Made by a program: the position numbers and the translations under genes
The notes under the pieces: generated by a model
What the model saw: only the letters and a program-made list of their open reading frames with translations
Database searches by the model: none
Told to the model about the DNA's origin: nothing
Shown: positions 22,118 through 33,513 of the stretch, piece by piece
Layout of the letters: every line of letters begins with the position of its first letter
How positions within the stretch are numbered: position 1 is the stretch's first letter
Source: Orobanche coerulescens
Lineage: Eukaryota > Streptophyta > Magnoliopsida > Lamiales > Orobanchaceae
DNA length: 64,000 nucleotides
Assembly (NCBI GenBank): GCA_033398695.1
Contig: JAWKAU010000244.1
Coordinates: forward strand, 108,473-172,472
Direction of reading: 5' to 3'

Positions 22118-23220
22118 TTCCCTCCTTCTTTGAAAGGAATTGACCTCAATTCCGTAATGCCATCGTCGTCAAGGTAATGCGAGAGATCACCTACGTTGAA
22201 AGTCGCGTGTACTCCGTATTCGCCCGGAAGTTCGACTTTGTAGGCGTTGTCGTTCACTTTTCCCACAATTTTGTACGGACCTTCGGCTCTCGGCATTAAT
22301 TTGTTCTTTCGTTTGCTTGGGAATCTTTCTTTTCTCAAATGTATCCAAACTAAGTCGCCAACATCAAATAATCTCGCTTTTTATTTTTGTTCGACTTAGT
22401 TTGTAAATTTCATTCACTTCTTTAATCCGTTCCCGTATATTTTCATGTAACTTCATCATTGATTTGAGTTTTGATTCGGCGTCTTTGTGAACCAATTCGT
22501 CGCTCGGCAAGGGAATCAAATCCAATGGCATGTGCGGATTTATTCCGTATACTACTTCAAAAGGTGAATGGGCCGTGGCGAAGCCGGGTGATCGGTTGTA
22601 TGCGAATTCCGCATGTGCAAGTTTAACGTCCCAATCCTTTTGTGTTTGTGAAGTACTGAATAGGAGTTTAGTACCCACTTTTCTCCATAAAGTATTCCAG
22701 AAGTAACTCAGAAATTTAGAATCTCGATCCGACACGATAGTTTTTGGAACTCCGTGTAAACGAACTACTTCCCGGAAGTACAAGTCCGCCACATTGCTTG
22801 CATCATCGGTTTTGTGGCATGCTATAAAGTGGGCCATTTTCGAAAAGCGGTCGGCGACCACCATGATCGAGTCTTTGCCTCGTTGAGTACGAGGTAAAGC
22901 CACAATAAAATCCATCGAGACATCCTCCCATGAGTCGTAGCAGTATTGGCAACGGCATGTATGTACTTGGCTTGAGCGAACTTTTCATCATGTGACAAGT
23001 GACGCATTTACTTACGATTGTGCTTACGTCACCATACATTTTTGGCCAAAAGAAATGCTCTTTTAGCACCTCTACGGTCTTAGCCGAGCCGAAATGACCG
23101 GCTAGTCCTCCTCCGTGTGCCTCCCGAACTAGCAATTCCCGAATCGTATGTCTCGGCACACATAATTTATTTCCCTTGAAAAGAAAGCCATCTGTAAAAC
23201 AAATTCTTAAATGCGGCCCG
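22118..23220 (-). pseudogene. Gypsy B2 integrase with internal deletion
   Basis: Open pieces 23159-22803 ([32 protein letters not shown]), 22915-22364 ([34 protein letters not shown]) and 22338-21982 (DNAYKVELPGEYGVHATFN, ELRSIPFKEGGND). Between LLFSTS and QTQKDWD the block containing [11 protein letters not shown] in B1 and A is missing. About 27 codons are lost with the frame kept, so the catalytic Glu of the DDE triad is gone. The last open frame continues about 50 codons into the LTR. Confidence 0.87.
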
Positions 23221-23299
23221 TTTTACAACGGGTAAAATTTTCTCCGAAGTCCAAATCGTCACCGTAATGATCTTTCAAAGTCTCGAACCCCAACAAACG

Positions 23300-24470
23300 A
23301 ACATCTAGAATCGACGGAAGGCATACCGTCTTGATAGTGCATCCGCCACTACATTACTCTTCCCGTCTTTGTACTTGGATGAAAAGTGAAAAGATTGTAA
23401 AAATTCCACCCATTTTGCATGTCTCGGACTTAGCTTGCTTTGCCCGTTGATGTATTTCAGCGATTCGTGATCCGAATGTAACACGAAATGTTTGAACGTA
23501 AATAGTGACTCCAATGATCGAGTGCTCTTACGATAGCATAGAACTCCTTGTCGTAAGTACAATAATTAATTCGGGCGCCACTTAATTTCTCAGAAAAATA
23601 GGCGATGGGACGGCCTCTTTGAATAAATCTTGCCCGATTCCAACTCATAGCGTCGCATTCCACCTCAAATGGTTGTGAAAAATCGGGTAACGTCAAAATC
23701 GGCGCTTCACATAACTTTCCCTTTAATTTTTCAAAAGCCTTTTGGGCCGCCTCGTTCCATGCAAAGGTTCCTTTTTAAGACACTCAGTGATCGGATGGAG
23801 ATGGTGCTAAAATCCGGATGAATCGTCGGTAAAAAGAAGCTAGGCCATGAAATGATCGTACCTCCGTGATTGTTTTTGGTATCGGCCAAGACTTGATGGC
23901 CGCGATCTTCTCTTGGTCCACCGACACTCCTTCTTTAGAAACGACATAGCCGAGAAAGACAAGACTCTCGACTAGGAAAGTACACTTCTCCGCTTTCCAT
24001 AAAGTTTCGTTCCTTAGAGTTTCAAACACGTGCCGCAAATGTTCGAGATGCTCCTCTAAGGATCGATCAGATCAAAATGTCGTCTAAGTACACGACAACA
24101 AACTTTCCCAAGAAAGGTTTGAGAACCTCGTTCATCAATCTCATAAAAGTGCTCGGGGCATTAGTGAGGCCGAATGGCATCACCACCCATTCGTAAAGTC
24201 CATTCTTTGTTTTAAATGCCGTTTTCCATTCGTCTCCCTCTCGCATGGATTTGATGGTATCCGCTCCGCAAATCAACTTTTGAAAATATAACCGAGCCAT
24301 GTAACTCGTCTAACATGTCGTCTAGTCTCGGGATGGGGAACCGATACTTGACGGTGATGTTATTCACGGCTCTACTGTCAATACACATTCGCCATGATTC
24401 GTCCTTTTTTGGTACAAGTAGAATTTGGAACCGCACACGGACTTAAACTTTCTCGGACATATCCGTGACT
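23300..24470 (-). pseudogene. Gypsy B2 reverse transcriptase and RNase H
   Basis: [22 protein letters not shown] (24390-24330), [20 protein letters not shown] and [10 protein letters not shown] with the catalytic YLDD near 24075-24090. Then FLGYVVSKEGVSVDQEKIAA (23950-23900) and RSFHGLASFYRRF. RNase [20 protein letters not shown] (23575-23520), [29 protein letters not shown]. Three or four frame changes break it. Confidence 0.87.
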
Positions 24471-24779
24471 CATGAGCTCATCAATTTGACGTTGTAGTTC
24501 TTTGGTTTCTTCGGATTACAACAATACGCCGCTTTGTTCGGTAATGGAGCTCTGGTACAAGATCAATTTGGTGTTCGATTAGTGGATAGGTGGTAATCCC
24601 ACCGCAAATCTTCGGAAAAACATCCGCGAACTCGTGTAAAGTGTATCTATCTCTCCTTCGTGGTGTGATTTGGTAGCAAGGTTTGAATTCTTTGATCATC
24701 ATTAAATAAACACGTTCACCATCGTCAATGGCGTGTTCGACTTCTTTCTCGTTGGCAAGCATCGTAAGTTTCGGCCCTT

Positions 24780-25297
24780 CGATTTTTTGAACTCATCGTC
24801 CGGATAGCTTGAGGTGACATAGGTTTAAGAACAATTTTTTACCTTTGTCACGTAACTCATACTCGTTACTCCTCCTCGATGTAGTGCGTCCCGATCAAAT
24901 AACCAAGGTCTTCCCAATAATACGTGACATCGTCCATCGGTAGTACATCGCCTGTAATATCATCACCATACGAACCCATGGTGAGCCCGACCTTCACTTG
25001 TCTCGATACCTTGTTTCCATCATCGAGCCAATGGAGTGCATACGGCTTTGGATGGGCCGTGGTGATCAATCCGAGCTTTGAGACCATCTCACTCGATGCC
25101 ACGTTTGTACAACTTCCACCGTCAATGATCAAGCTACACCATTTCTCTCCGACCACGACACTTCGTGTGAAAGATTTAGTCTCATTGTTCTTCGTCACTC
25201 GGGGCCGCCTTCGTTTGTAACATGCGAAGGGCGAGGTTCGTGTCATAGTTCGGGGCATCGTATGCCTCGCATTCTTCTTCTTCTTCGCGGCTTCCAA
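24780..25297 (-). pseudogene. Gypsy B2 aspartic protease
   Basis: An open minus frame of 143 codons (25297-24866) includes KWCSLIIDGGSCTNVASSEM, the protease active site, then LITTAHPKPYALHWLDDGNK and LTMGSYGDDITGDVLPMDDV. A frameshift follows VLPMD, so the LLGRPW..DR flap region is read in another frame. It matures Gag-Pol in related elements. It overlaps the end of Gag. Confidence 0.83.
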
Positions 25298-26213
25298 GTT
25301 AAAGGCGTCTCAATTCTTTCTTCTTCGGCTAGTAATTCTTCTCGGACGGCTATGGCTTCTCGTAGCGTCACAATTCTCCGATTTGGACAAGCACTTTGAT
25401 AGTGCCCAAATCCTTGACATTTGAAACACCGAACTTTAGATAGGCTTGTTTCTTTTGGGGTGATAGGAGTTTTTGGAATGGTAGTAACGGGTGGACTTGT
25501 GGTGACAGTTTTTGGAAACGAGCTAGAACTCGCGCCAAAGTTGGTACTTCCGTATTTAGATGGGAATTTGGGTTTAGAAAGTTTTGTCTTGTTTTGATTT
25601 TCCAACTTTATGCAAAGTCCGCATAAAGTATCAAAGTCGGAAAAGGGGTAGAGTTCCACGGAATTAGCAATATTTTTATTCAAACCTCGAAGGAAACAGG
25701 ACATCCGTAATTCTTCGCTTTCTTCAAGTTCTCCCATCAAGGATAAGTTTTCAAACTCCTCGATGTACTCCTCGACACTTAGCTTCCCTTGCGTGAGGTC
25801 AGAAATTTTTCGATACAAGCTTAGCTTGTGTGTAGCCGGGACATATCTTTTTCGTAGTTTCTTTTTTAGAGAATCCCACGAACGTATCTTCTCTTTTCCG
25901 GCACGAACTCTTTGTGTCTTCATTCGCTCAAACCAAAGGGAAGCTCCCTTTCCAAGTTTGAGAATCGCATACTTGCAACGTACCTCGTCATTCAGATCCT
26001 TGAACTCAAACATTCGTTCAATTTTCCTTTCCCACTCCAAATAAACCTCAGGATCGGTGCCGCCTACGAACTCCGGAAGTTCGCTTGTCTTGTATTCATC
26101 AGCATGTCGTGGTGCATGCATGGCATCGTATCCTCATCGTGCTTGGATTACGGGCTCCGGTAAGCCGCGAAGAACGTCCGTAGTTGTGCTACTTCTTCTT
26201 CGGTGAATGCCAT
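25246..26213 (-). CDS. Gypsy B2 Gag (nearly intact)
   Basis: The ATG at 26213 starts MAFTEEEVAQLR. A frameshift near 26120 is followed by 292 open codons (26121-25243): ELPEFVGGTDPEVYLEWERK, KYAILKLGKGASLWFERMKT, WDSLKKKLRKRYVPATHKLS, LTQGKLSVEEYIEEFENLSL, FLRGLNKNIANSVELYP, and the knuckle CFKCQGFGHYQSAC (CX2CX4HX4C) at about residue 245. It would form the particle and bind element RNA. It is the best preserved Gag here. The single early break may be a sequence error. Confidence 0.88.
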
Positions 26214-26248
26214 CTTCTTGAGTATCGTCGAGAACCGTGAGACTTTTG

Positions 26249-26260
26249 GCTCTTTTACCA
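26249..26260 (-). other. Primer-binding site of B2, degraded
   Basis: The minus strand reads TGGTAAAAGAGCC four bases inside the 5' LTR; related elements have TGGTATCGAGCC. Priming by initiator-Met-tRNA would be weakened. Confidence 0.6.
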
Positions 26261-26264
26261 CTTA

Positions 26265-27377
26265 TGATACGAATTACGTCTGTATGTGAACGTAAAACGT
26301 ATAAAATCGACCTGAATATTATCACGGACTTATGATACGAATTCTCTCTCGATGCAATGAGAAGACTCTTTCACGTCTGAGCGAACAAGATTTCACCGAA
26401 ATGAAGCAAGCCGCTACTGGCCTTCGAGCAATGACAACTTCGTCGATATAGCACTTCCGAGCGGCAAGACTCGCTCGTCTGCAATTTCAGCAGCAGGACT
26501 CGCTCGTCTGACAAACAAATCGTCGATACCAAAATAAAGGTGGTGGCCGAAATTTATACGGTTTTCGGCCGGGATGTAGGATAGTGTATGGGTTTGAATG
26601 TGTTTTACCGAATTAGACCTATAACTCGATAAAAATAATCTCTCCTCAAGACCTATTGAGAATCGATCAAGTTATAATTCGAGACGCATCGAAATAATAA
26701 CTAAAGTTTTGTTGAACTCGTTCAACGTATATTTCAAAGAAATACAAGGTTTATTAATATTCAAGATTGTTTACAAATATCACAAGTACTACTATATATA
26801 GTAGTTTCCAACCGTAAGAAGATACAACAAAATGAGAAAACGAAACTTCCTAGCAATATACCAATCGGCTGAAATATCCAAGGATGGGATCAAGAAGATT
26901 TTGTCCAAGATATCAAGCATCTTGGATTTATTTGGTGACTAAGACATGAGGAAAATCCTTGATGAAAGTCTTCATCCCATATCATGCTTGGGCCGATTTG
27001 TGGGGAAGGTGGGGAAGGAGCATTTTGGACTTATCATGGTGATTATGACATGAAGAAGATATTGATGAAAGTCTTCATCAAATCTTATTGCTTGGGCCGA
27101 TTTTGTAGTAAGGTGGGGAAGGAGAAATATCTTCATTATCTTGTCAAAGATATGAAGTCAAGTAAGGTCCCTTTCAAGCATGTCTTGGCCGAATCTTCAT
27201 GCTTTTGGACCGATCCCGTCGTCAAGTTTTACGTTACTCTGTTAGATTAACAACGTAACTCCAATCCGCGTGTTCTTTTCTCCCAAGTATAATGATGCAT
27301 GGCCATGTGAATTTGCATCGTCGTGGATGTCGATTTTTATTGGAGCTTCTTCGATTGGAATATTAGATATAGTATCA
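26265..27377 (-). repeat. 5' LTR of gypsy B2, long type
   Basis: 1113 bp, partner of 21020-22117. The second internal TGATACGAATT is at about 26333, with the GACTCGCTCGTCTG repeats at 26465-26515. The intact palindromic TATA is at 26788-26805. TSD TTCCT follows at 27378. Confidence 0.92.
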
Positions 27378-27382
27378 TTCCT

Positions 27383-27706
27383 AATGAGTATGATGATATG
27401 TCGCATTCTCTTAGTGAGAAGCCGAGTAATTCTTTGGTTATTCTGGCTAATAGTGATAGTATTGCCCCTAAAAAGTTTATTAATGAGGATGTAAACTATA
27501 TTTCCACTAAGAATTCTTTTGAAGCGCTCAGTGCTAGCTGTTTGGAAATAGGGTATGAGGATATGTCGTCTCAGGTGGATAAAGGTGGTCATGAAATGGA
27601 TACTGATAGTGAGGTTGATGAGGTTATTGATTTTGATAAACTAAACATGGCTACTAGTAATCGTAAGGAATCAAGCATTTCCTCTGTTGATGTTTCTCAT
27701 GTGTAG
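27383..27706 (+). pseudogene. LINE1 ORF1, 3' part
   Basis: The open plus frame resumes after B2 and runs to a stop at 27706 (…ESSISSVDVSHV). It is acidic and serine-rich (GHEMDTDSEVDEVIDFDKLN), like ORF1 tails of plant L1s. ORF2 begins inside its last codons. Confidence 0.75.
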
Positions 27707-27953
27707 TATTGCTTCATGGAATATCAGGGGAATGAACCAGTCCCCTAAACAAAATGAGGTTCGACAGGTTATTGGTGAGAATCAACTTTCTATTTGTGCT
27801 ATTTTGCAATCGCATGTTCCTAACTCTCATCTTCCCGAGTTATGCTTGAGGGCGTTTAAGGGTTGGGATTAGATTTCTAATGGTAGTTTATGTGATAGGG
27901 GTTCTCGTATCATTTTAGGGTGGAATGTGGATGCGGTTGATTTGAATGTGGTT
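27687..27953 (+). pseudogene. LINE1 ORF2 start, endonuclease N-terminus
   Basis: ATG at 27687 overlaps the ORF1 end by about 20 bp. CSIASWNIRGMNQSPKQNEV is the classic start of a plant L1 endonuclease (WN.RG). A stop follows KGWD. LINE3 inserts after 27953; homology resumes at 32369 with AMSDQVVHTFIQF. The short overlap between the ORFs suggests reinitiation of translation (inference). Confidence 0.82.
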
Positions 27954-28136
27954 TTTTTGGGAAAAGTCAATTGCATAAATAAAAGAAGAGTGGCCAAGAA
28001 AGGCTGGCCAATACCCGACAACCATATAGAATGGTGCACCAAACAACGTAACAAATAGCAAAAGTAGGAAAACAAAGCCTACGAACAAATGGCTACCAAA
28101 GCTACAAAGCCTAGAAAGATACAAACAAAAGAGGAA

Positions 28137-28720
28137 CTACCAAGCTATCCTCCAAATACGACGAAGAGCCACAGTAGATAGAGAATGAGCGGGCCATCTA
28201 TGAGAGATAATATCACGAACAAGACCTATCCCCTGGAAAGTAACCGAATGAGGATCTCGACGGCTCTGGCCAAACCTCCTCTCGTTCCTCTCCTGCCAAA
28301 TCAAATAGACCAACGCAGCAAGAAGAATACGGTAAGCCACGTTGACCACGTGCTTACCCCTCCACCTCCTAGCCCCACAATACCCCGAGCTCCACACAGT
28401 GAGGCCAACAAGCGGACGGACCTCCTAGCAATAGAAATACACCTCCTAGAATAAGGGCACTGAAAGAATAGGTGGGAGTGCGTCTCTACCGCCAAACCAC
28501 AAAGGACACAAATCCCATCAATATGATGAAGCCAAGGCTTATCCATAGTCGATAACCGCTCCTGTATAGGCAACAAGAGGATGATAGATTGTCTCGGGAT
28601 CTTTCCCGTCCGTGCAAGAGCGGAGCCCAAGGAACAGGGCGAATAACCTCTCGAGGAACCGAAGAGCGAGAAGAGGATGAAAAATCCCCGAACTAAGCGG
28701 TCTCCATAAAACGCGATCGA
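28137..28720 (-). pseudogene. LINE3 ORF2 C-terminus (zf-RVT type)
   Basis: The minus frame has KIPRQSIILLLPIQERLSTM, CVLCGLAVETHSHLFFQCPY (a Cys/His cluster CX2C...H...C) and LVYLIWQERNERRFGQSRRD before the stop near 28137. This is the zinc-binding C-terminal region of plant non-LTR reverse transcriptases. The remaining 27954-28136 is 3' UTR ending in poly-A. Confidence 0.82.
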
Positions 28721-28729
28721 CCCCCATTA

Positions 28730-30690
28730 ATATGAGGCAAAGCGTAATGCAAAAGCTCGGGCCTATCCACCACCGGCCACTCCCAAGAACCCTCAACAAT
28801 AACCGAATGAAGCCTAGCACCCACGTCGATGCGGACCACGAGGAGCTCTAGGAACGGAATGCCTAATCACACCCATAGAATGCCGGGTCCGACCACAAGA
28901 AGAAGGATGAGCCATCTCAATGGAATCTTGAAATGCTCCCATAACAAGGGGACGCAGCTTGAGCCGACGCTAATACCAGTGAAGTGGAGAAACACTAAGG
29001 TCCCGAAAAGAACAACTGCTGCAACCTAAAAGTCGAATCCAATTAACCTGCAGAGCGATTAGAGCCCGTGATAAGAGCCGGATATGACGAGCCATCGCCG
29101 ATTCTGGAGCCTCAACGGAATGATTCCACGGCCCCCACAATCCACATCCAAGCAAACCTTAGCCCAGGCCACCTTGGCGAGGCCGAATCATGAGAACCTC
29201 GCCGGAGGAACCGCACGATCGTTTCTCAATCAAAGAGAGAACGCCCTTAGGCAAAATAAAACTACCACCCAATAAATATGTAAAGAAGATAAGACAGAGC
29301 GAATAAGCCGGCACCGACTGCCATGGAAAGAGCGAGACTAGCCCACGAACTCGACGACCATCAATCGAATCAATCAAGGGAACACATAGCAATTGTCGGC
29401 TTTGAAGTAATCAAGGAACTCCCAAATACCTCACAGAAGTGACCTAGTGAAACCCTAACAAGCTATTGAACCGGCCCCCGCACTGAGCACTAGTGAAAGA
29501 AAGATATTACTCTTACTCGGGTTGGCCCGTAGTCCGGAAAGGGAAGCAAAGATCTCAATACTTTTCTTAAGAACACCGACAGAGACAACATCGGGATTAC
29601 GGAAAGGAGGAGGTCATCGGCAAAAGCAAGCATGAAGGTGCGTAGCCAAACACTTCAGTGGAATCGAACCCCGAGTCTGAGCGATCTCATGGGCGATAAT
29701 ACCATGGAGGACCTCCATAACAATAACAAAGATACGGAGAGATAGGGTCACCTGCCTCAGCCCCCTACGGCCCCTAAAGATACCCTCGGCATCCCCATTC
29801 AAGGAGATCGAGTAAGCGGAGTGGTGATACACTCACGACCCAAGCAATAAACGTCTGGTGGAACCCCATACATTGCGAGCAATCAAAACAAAATCCCATT
29901 CAACGGTCGTAAGCTTTCATAAGATCAACCTTAAAGACACACCGACTCGCATCCCTCTTTGCCCATAACCATGAAGAAGCTCCTGGGCGAGAAGGATATT
30001 ATCACTAATCCTTCTCCCGGGAATAAAAGCGATCAAATGGATCAATCAAGGAATCAAGGCAATCACGCATACGATGGACCATAATCTTAGAAATAGCCTT
30101 ATATAAAAGGTTACAACAAGAAATCGGTCTAAAATCGGACATGCTCCTCGGCAAAGCAACTTTAGGAACAAGAGATATAAGGGTAGTATTGATGCAGCTT
30201 GTGAATAGACCCGAGGAGAAAAATGTTTAATAGCGTAAGTAATCTCACCCCCAACAATCGGCGGGCTCGTCGATAAAAAGCGGCATTAAACCCATCGGGG
30301 CCTGGGCCGAATTCATATCGAACCCAAAGAAAACAGAGCGAACCTCCTCATCGAAATGTGTCGATCATATGTAACGCAACATCGGGAGGAAGAGAAGAAG
30401 AGACAAAGGGTCTCACTGATTGTCTGAAATAGGTGAACCCGATCCGAAGAACCCAATAACCTCTCATAGAACCCAACTACCTCATCCCGGATGAGAACAG
30501 GATCTCGATACCAATGCCGGCCTCGAAACCCGGCTAAAAATCCGCGAGCGAGCCCTCCTAGAGGCAACCCTCCGAAGAAGAAAGCGGAACACCGGTCCCC
30601 ATCCTTGAGCCACGCTAGCTTGGCCCGTTGCTGAGCGAGGACTGCTCCTGGAAACAGCGAAGAGAACACCCACTGCAACACCCTTCTAAG
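28730..30690 (-). pseudogene. LINE3 reverse transcriptase, multiply frameshifted
   Basis: The linker QRAKLAWLKDGDRCSAFFFG is near 30590-30640 and GFYERLLGSSDRV near 30440-30470. RT fragments include RGRRGLRQVTLSLRIFVIVM (29780-29715) and the catalytic LAFADDLLLS (about 29603-29632) with canonical FADD. Thumb and connection pieces lie at 28820-29400. No single frame spans it. Confidence 0.8.
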
Positions 30691-30699
30691 CGTAAGCGA

Positions 30700-31667
30700 G
30701 TCGACAAAGGAAACTCTCTAAGGATAGATGGCGCAGAAAGGAAAGCCGACGCTAAAGCCACATTAATAGCCAAGTCCCCTTTCCTCTTCCTCATAGCGCG
30801 AAAAACATGCTTAAGGGCATCTAACTTCCGGCAAATCGCATAGAAGGGCTCCCACAATAAGATGATGCCAAATACCAAAGACAGCAGGCAGAAAGTCATC
30901 GGAATGCGCCGAAAGTTATCAAACACAGAACATCTTACCCCTACGACGGGGCAAGCTACCAATACCAAAGATAAGCGGGCTATGATCAGAGGTCCGAGGC
31001 AAATCGCAACTATAGGAGTAGTCAGAATGAGAAATAAAACACTGCGGATTACCCAGGACTCTATCTAACCGTTTCCACAAGGATCTAGGAGAAGGGCTCT
31101 TATTATGCCACGAGAACCAGGAGCCCAACATCGGGGCGTCTCTAGATCGGCACGACGTAACTCCCTGAACTCCAACATAGGAGCTCATCATCATGATGAG
31201 TCACCTCTCCACCTAAGATCTCGCTACAATCCAAAACTGACATTAAAGTCGCCCATAATCACCCAAGGCTCGCTAACATGCGAGCAGAAAAATCAGACAA
31301 GTCTTGCCAAAGAAGCCTCCTCTGGATAGCATCATTAGAACCATAAGCAAAAGTAACTAGGAAGCTGGGCGAGTCGATAAGCGAAATAATCCGGCGGTGA
31401 ATAAGTGAGGATCAATAGCAATAATATCAACAGAGACCACGCCGGAATCCCATTGACCAAATCCGCTTACGGCCCGTTTCCATAATCAAAAAACCACTGC
31501 CACGAAGCATTAACCAGAGAAGCAATATGCCTCGAGTTACCAACCGAGACTTTCGTCTCCAGTAAGGCAACACAACAAAGACTAAAAGAAGAAATGACCT
31601 CCCGGACCGAGTTCTGATGGTCCGGACGGTTCAGGCCACGGACATTCCACACTGCGAGCGGAATCAT
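30700..31667 (-). pseudogene. LINE3 ORF2 endonuclease
   Basis: It starts at 31667 with MIPLAVWNVRGLNRPDHQNS, then VALLETKVSVGNSRHIASLV. Later it has APMLGSWFSWHNKSPSPRSL, LDRVLGNPQCF and SDHSPLIFGI (31130-30950), so the catalytic SDH is kept. At least two frame changes lie in 31200-31480. Confidence 0.8.
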
Positions 31668-31675
31668 CTAACACC

Positions 31676-32362
31676 CTCGAGAAGGGCTGCATCAGATATA
31701 GGGCCCATAGAAGAAGAACTAGAACAAAGCGACGTGCCGACAAACTCAGGAATCTCAACCTCAATATCATCGGTGAGACCAGAAAGAGCCGCGAACCTGT
31801 TATGAGACGGCTCATACATACCAGCAGAAGCCCTCTGGCGACAAGATAGGAGAGGTTTTAGTATCCATGGAGAAAGTAGAGACACTACTCAACGGGCTCA
31901 AACCAGCCCCACGACCTCCAGAGCCCCCAGCTAACACCACATCTGGGGCCCCTGTGCTGACATCAGGGCCAACCCCGGCTGGCGACCCCCCAACCGGAAC
32001 GGACCCAACGAGGACCCCAGACCATGAGCGCCTGAGGGAGCAGGCTTAGCCACATAAATACGAGCCTGCTTAACCTGCTTCTGAACCGGAGGCGTAGAAG
32101 TGCTCGGGCAAACCTGATCACGATGCCCGAAAACTCTACAAACACCACACCGATGAGGTAACCATTCATACTCAACATGGATCCTCCTAACAGCAGGACA
32201 ATCACCATCAGATGGAATAACCATAAGGAACGAGCGAATCGGGCTAGTATCAGCGTCTAACATGACGCACACTCTAGCATAATCCACTTTCAGACAGTTT
32301 CTGGTGAAAACATCAGCAAAAAGTGGCTCCCCTATAGCACTAGCAGTAATACTAAGCCCCTC
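31676..32362 (-). pseudogene. LINE3 ORF1, truncated at its start
   Basis: The minus frame from 32362 reads GLSITASAIGEPLFADVFTR, RSFLMVIPSDGDCPAVRRIH and a CX2CX4HX4C knuckle CGVCRVFGHRDQVC near 32110-32155, then a Gly/Pro-rich GC-rich linker and FAALSGLTDDIEVEIPEFVG to a stop near 31664. The DUF4283 N-terminal part is missing. The longer open frame into LINE1 sequence (to 32509) is accidental. Confidence 0.8.
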
Positions 32363-32368
32363 GTGGTT

Positions 32369-33013
32369 GCTATGTCTGATCAGGTGGTCCATACTTTCAT
32401 TCAGTTTAAGGCGGATAAAAAGGAGTTGTTTTGTTCTTTTGTTTATGCTCATAACACTCATAGGAGACCCCTTTGGGATAATCTTGGTTTTCATAATCAA
32501 CTGGTTCATAATCGCCCTTGGTGTGTTCTTGGGGATTTCAATTCGGCTCTTAATTTAGAAGATAAAGTCGAGGGTTATTCGGTTATTGATATTGCGATGC
32601 GGGATTTTAAGGAGTGTGTGGATGCTAATGAGTTAGTTGATATCAACCGTTCGGGCCTGCAATTTACTTGGAACCAAAAGCCGCGAGGTTTGGGTGGTAC
32701 TTTAAGGAAGATTGATCGTATTATGGCTAACCTTGGGTTTTTGGATTCTTTTGCTGGGGCTCACGCCATTTTCCAACCGTACTGTATTTCTGATCACTCC
32801 CAGGCTATTCTTCATATTCCTATGATGGGTAAGTTTAAACCTAGGCTGTTTAAATTTTTTAACATTCTGGTTCAGAATTCTAGGTTTAAATCGCAAGTTC
32901 AAGAGTGTTGGGGCTCATCTGTGAGTGGGTTTCATATGTTTAAAGTGGTTAGTAAATTGAAGGCTCTTAAAAAGCCTTTTCGGAGCATGCTTTTTCGTGA
33001 GGAATATTCATGA
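32369..33013 (+). pseudogene. LINE1 endonuclease, C-terminal two thirds
   Basis: The open plus frame 32363-33013 has CVLGDFNSALNLEDKVEGYS, SGLQFTWNQKPRGLGGTLRK, IDRIMANLGFL and CISDHSQAILHIPM. The GDFN and SDH motifs of AP-type endonucleases are both intact. It ends after LKALKKPFRSMLF at a frameshift. Apart from the LINE3 insertion the domain looks well preserved. Confidence 0.87.
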
Positions 33014-33508
33014 AAAAGTTTATAAGATTCGCCATGAATTAGATGTGGTTCAACGTGCTCTTGATGTTGATCCTTTTAATGTTGATTTGGGTGAGGAGGA
33101 AGCTTGTTATCTTAATTCGTTCAATGAAGCAGTATTGAAGGAAGAATGTTTTCTCAAGCAAAAGCTAAGGTTGAGTGGCTTCGGGTTGGTGACTCGAGTG
33201 CTTATTTTCATAAGGTTGTGAAGAGTAGGAAAGCAAGGAGTCGGATTGACTCTATTTGTGATGGAAATGGCGTGCTATTGGTGGATGACCAGGTTCCTAA
33301 TGCTTTTGTCTCGTACTTTACTTCCTTTCTTGGTCAAGAGGGGTCTTTGTTGCCATTGGATGATTCTAATCTTTTCACATCGACTCTTGATCCTAATGTG
33401 GCTTTATATATGGTTCGTGCTATTACGTCCCGTGAGGTCAAAGATGCTATTTTTTCTATGGGTGATGATAAGTCGCCTGGACCTGATGGTTATTCGGCTG
33501 CATTCTTT
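33014..33508 (+). pseudogene. LINE1 ORF2, linker and RT start
   Basis: Open plus frame 33146-33513: SQAKAKVEWLRVGDSSAYFH, FVSYFTSFLGQEGSLLPLDD, ALYMVRAITSREVKDAIFSM and SPGPDGYSAAFFKG, the first RT block of LINEs. B3 is inserted right after this (TSD AAGGG 33509-33513), and the RT continues at 39517 with GAWDII. Confidence 0.87.
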
Positions 33509-33513
33509 AAGGG

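Larger units (their letters stand above)
21020..27377 (-). mobile_element. Gypsy B2: complete Ty3/gypsy element in LINE1 ORF1
   Basis: 6358 bp, exact duplication TTCCT (21015-21019, 27378-27382), LTRs of 1098 and 1113 bp. Its Gag is the longest open frame among the B copies, but the integrase lacks the segment with the catalytic Glu. It shares coding sequence with B1 and B3 but has the longer LTR type, as B4 does. Confidence 0.93.
27954..32362 (-). mobile_element. LINE3: L1-type LINE inserted in LINE1, 5'-truncated
   Basis: Minus-strand LINE with a short terminal poly-A (poly-T 27952-27958 on plus) at its 3' end and truncation inside ORF1 at its 5' end. GTGGTT at 27948-27953 and 32363-32368 is the apparent target duplication, and removing the insert restores the LINE1 endonuclease. 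It is the same family as LINE2. About 4.4 kb with an ORF1 part, endonuclease, RT and C-terminal zinc region. Confidence 0.87.

Noticed and set aside
27954..32362. The 27.9-32.4 kb region as part of LINE1 on the opposite strand or an inversion
   Set aside because: It has its own poly-A, its own ORF1-ORF2 order and a GTGGTT duplication, and LINE1 coding resumes exactly behind it, so it is a separate LINE.
31931..32509. 192-codon minus-strand frame as one protein
   Set aside because: Codons upstream of about 32362 are the reverse strand of LINE1 endonuclease. Only the downstream part is LINE3 ORF1.
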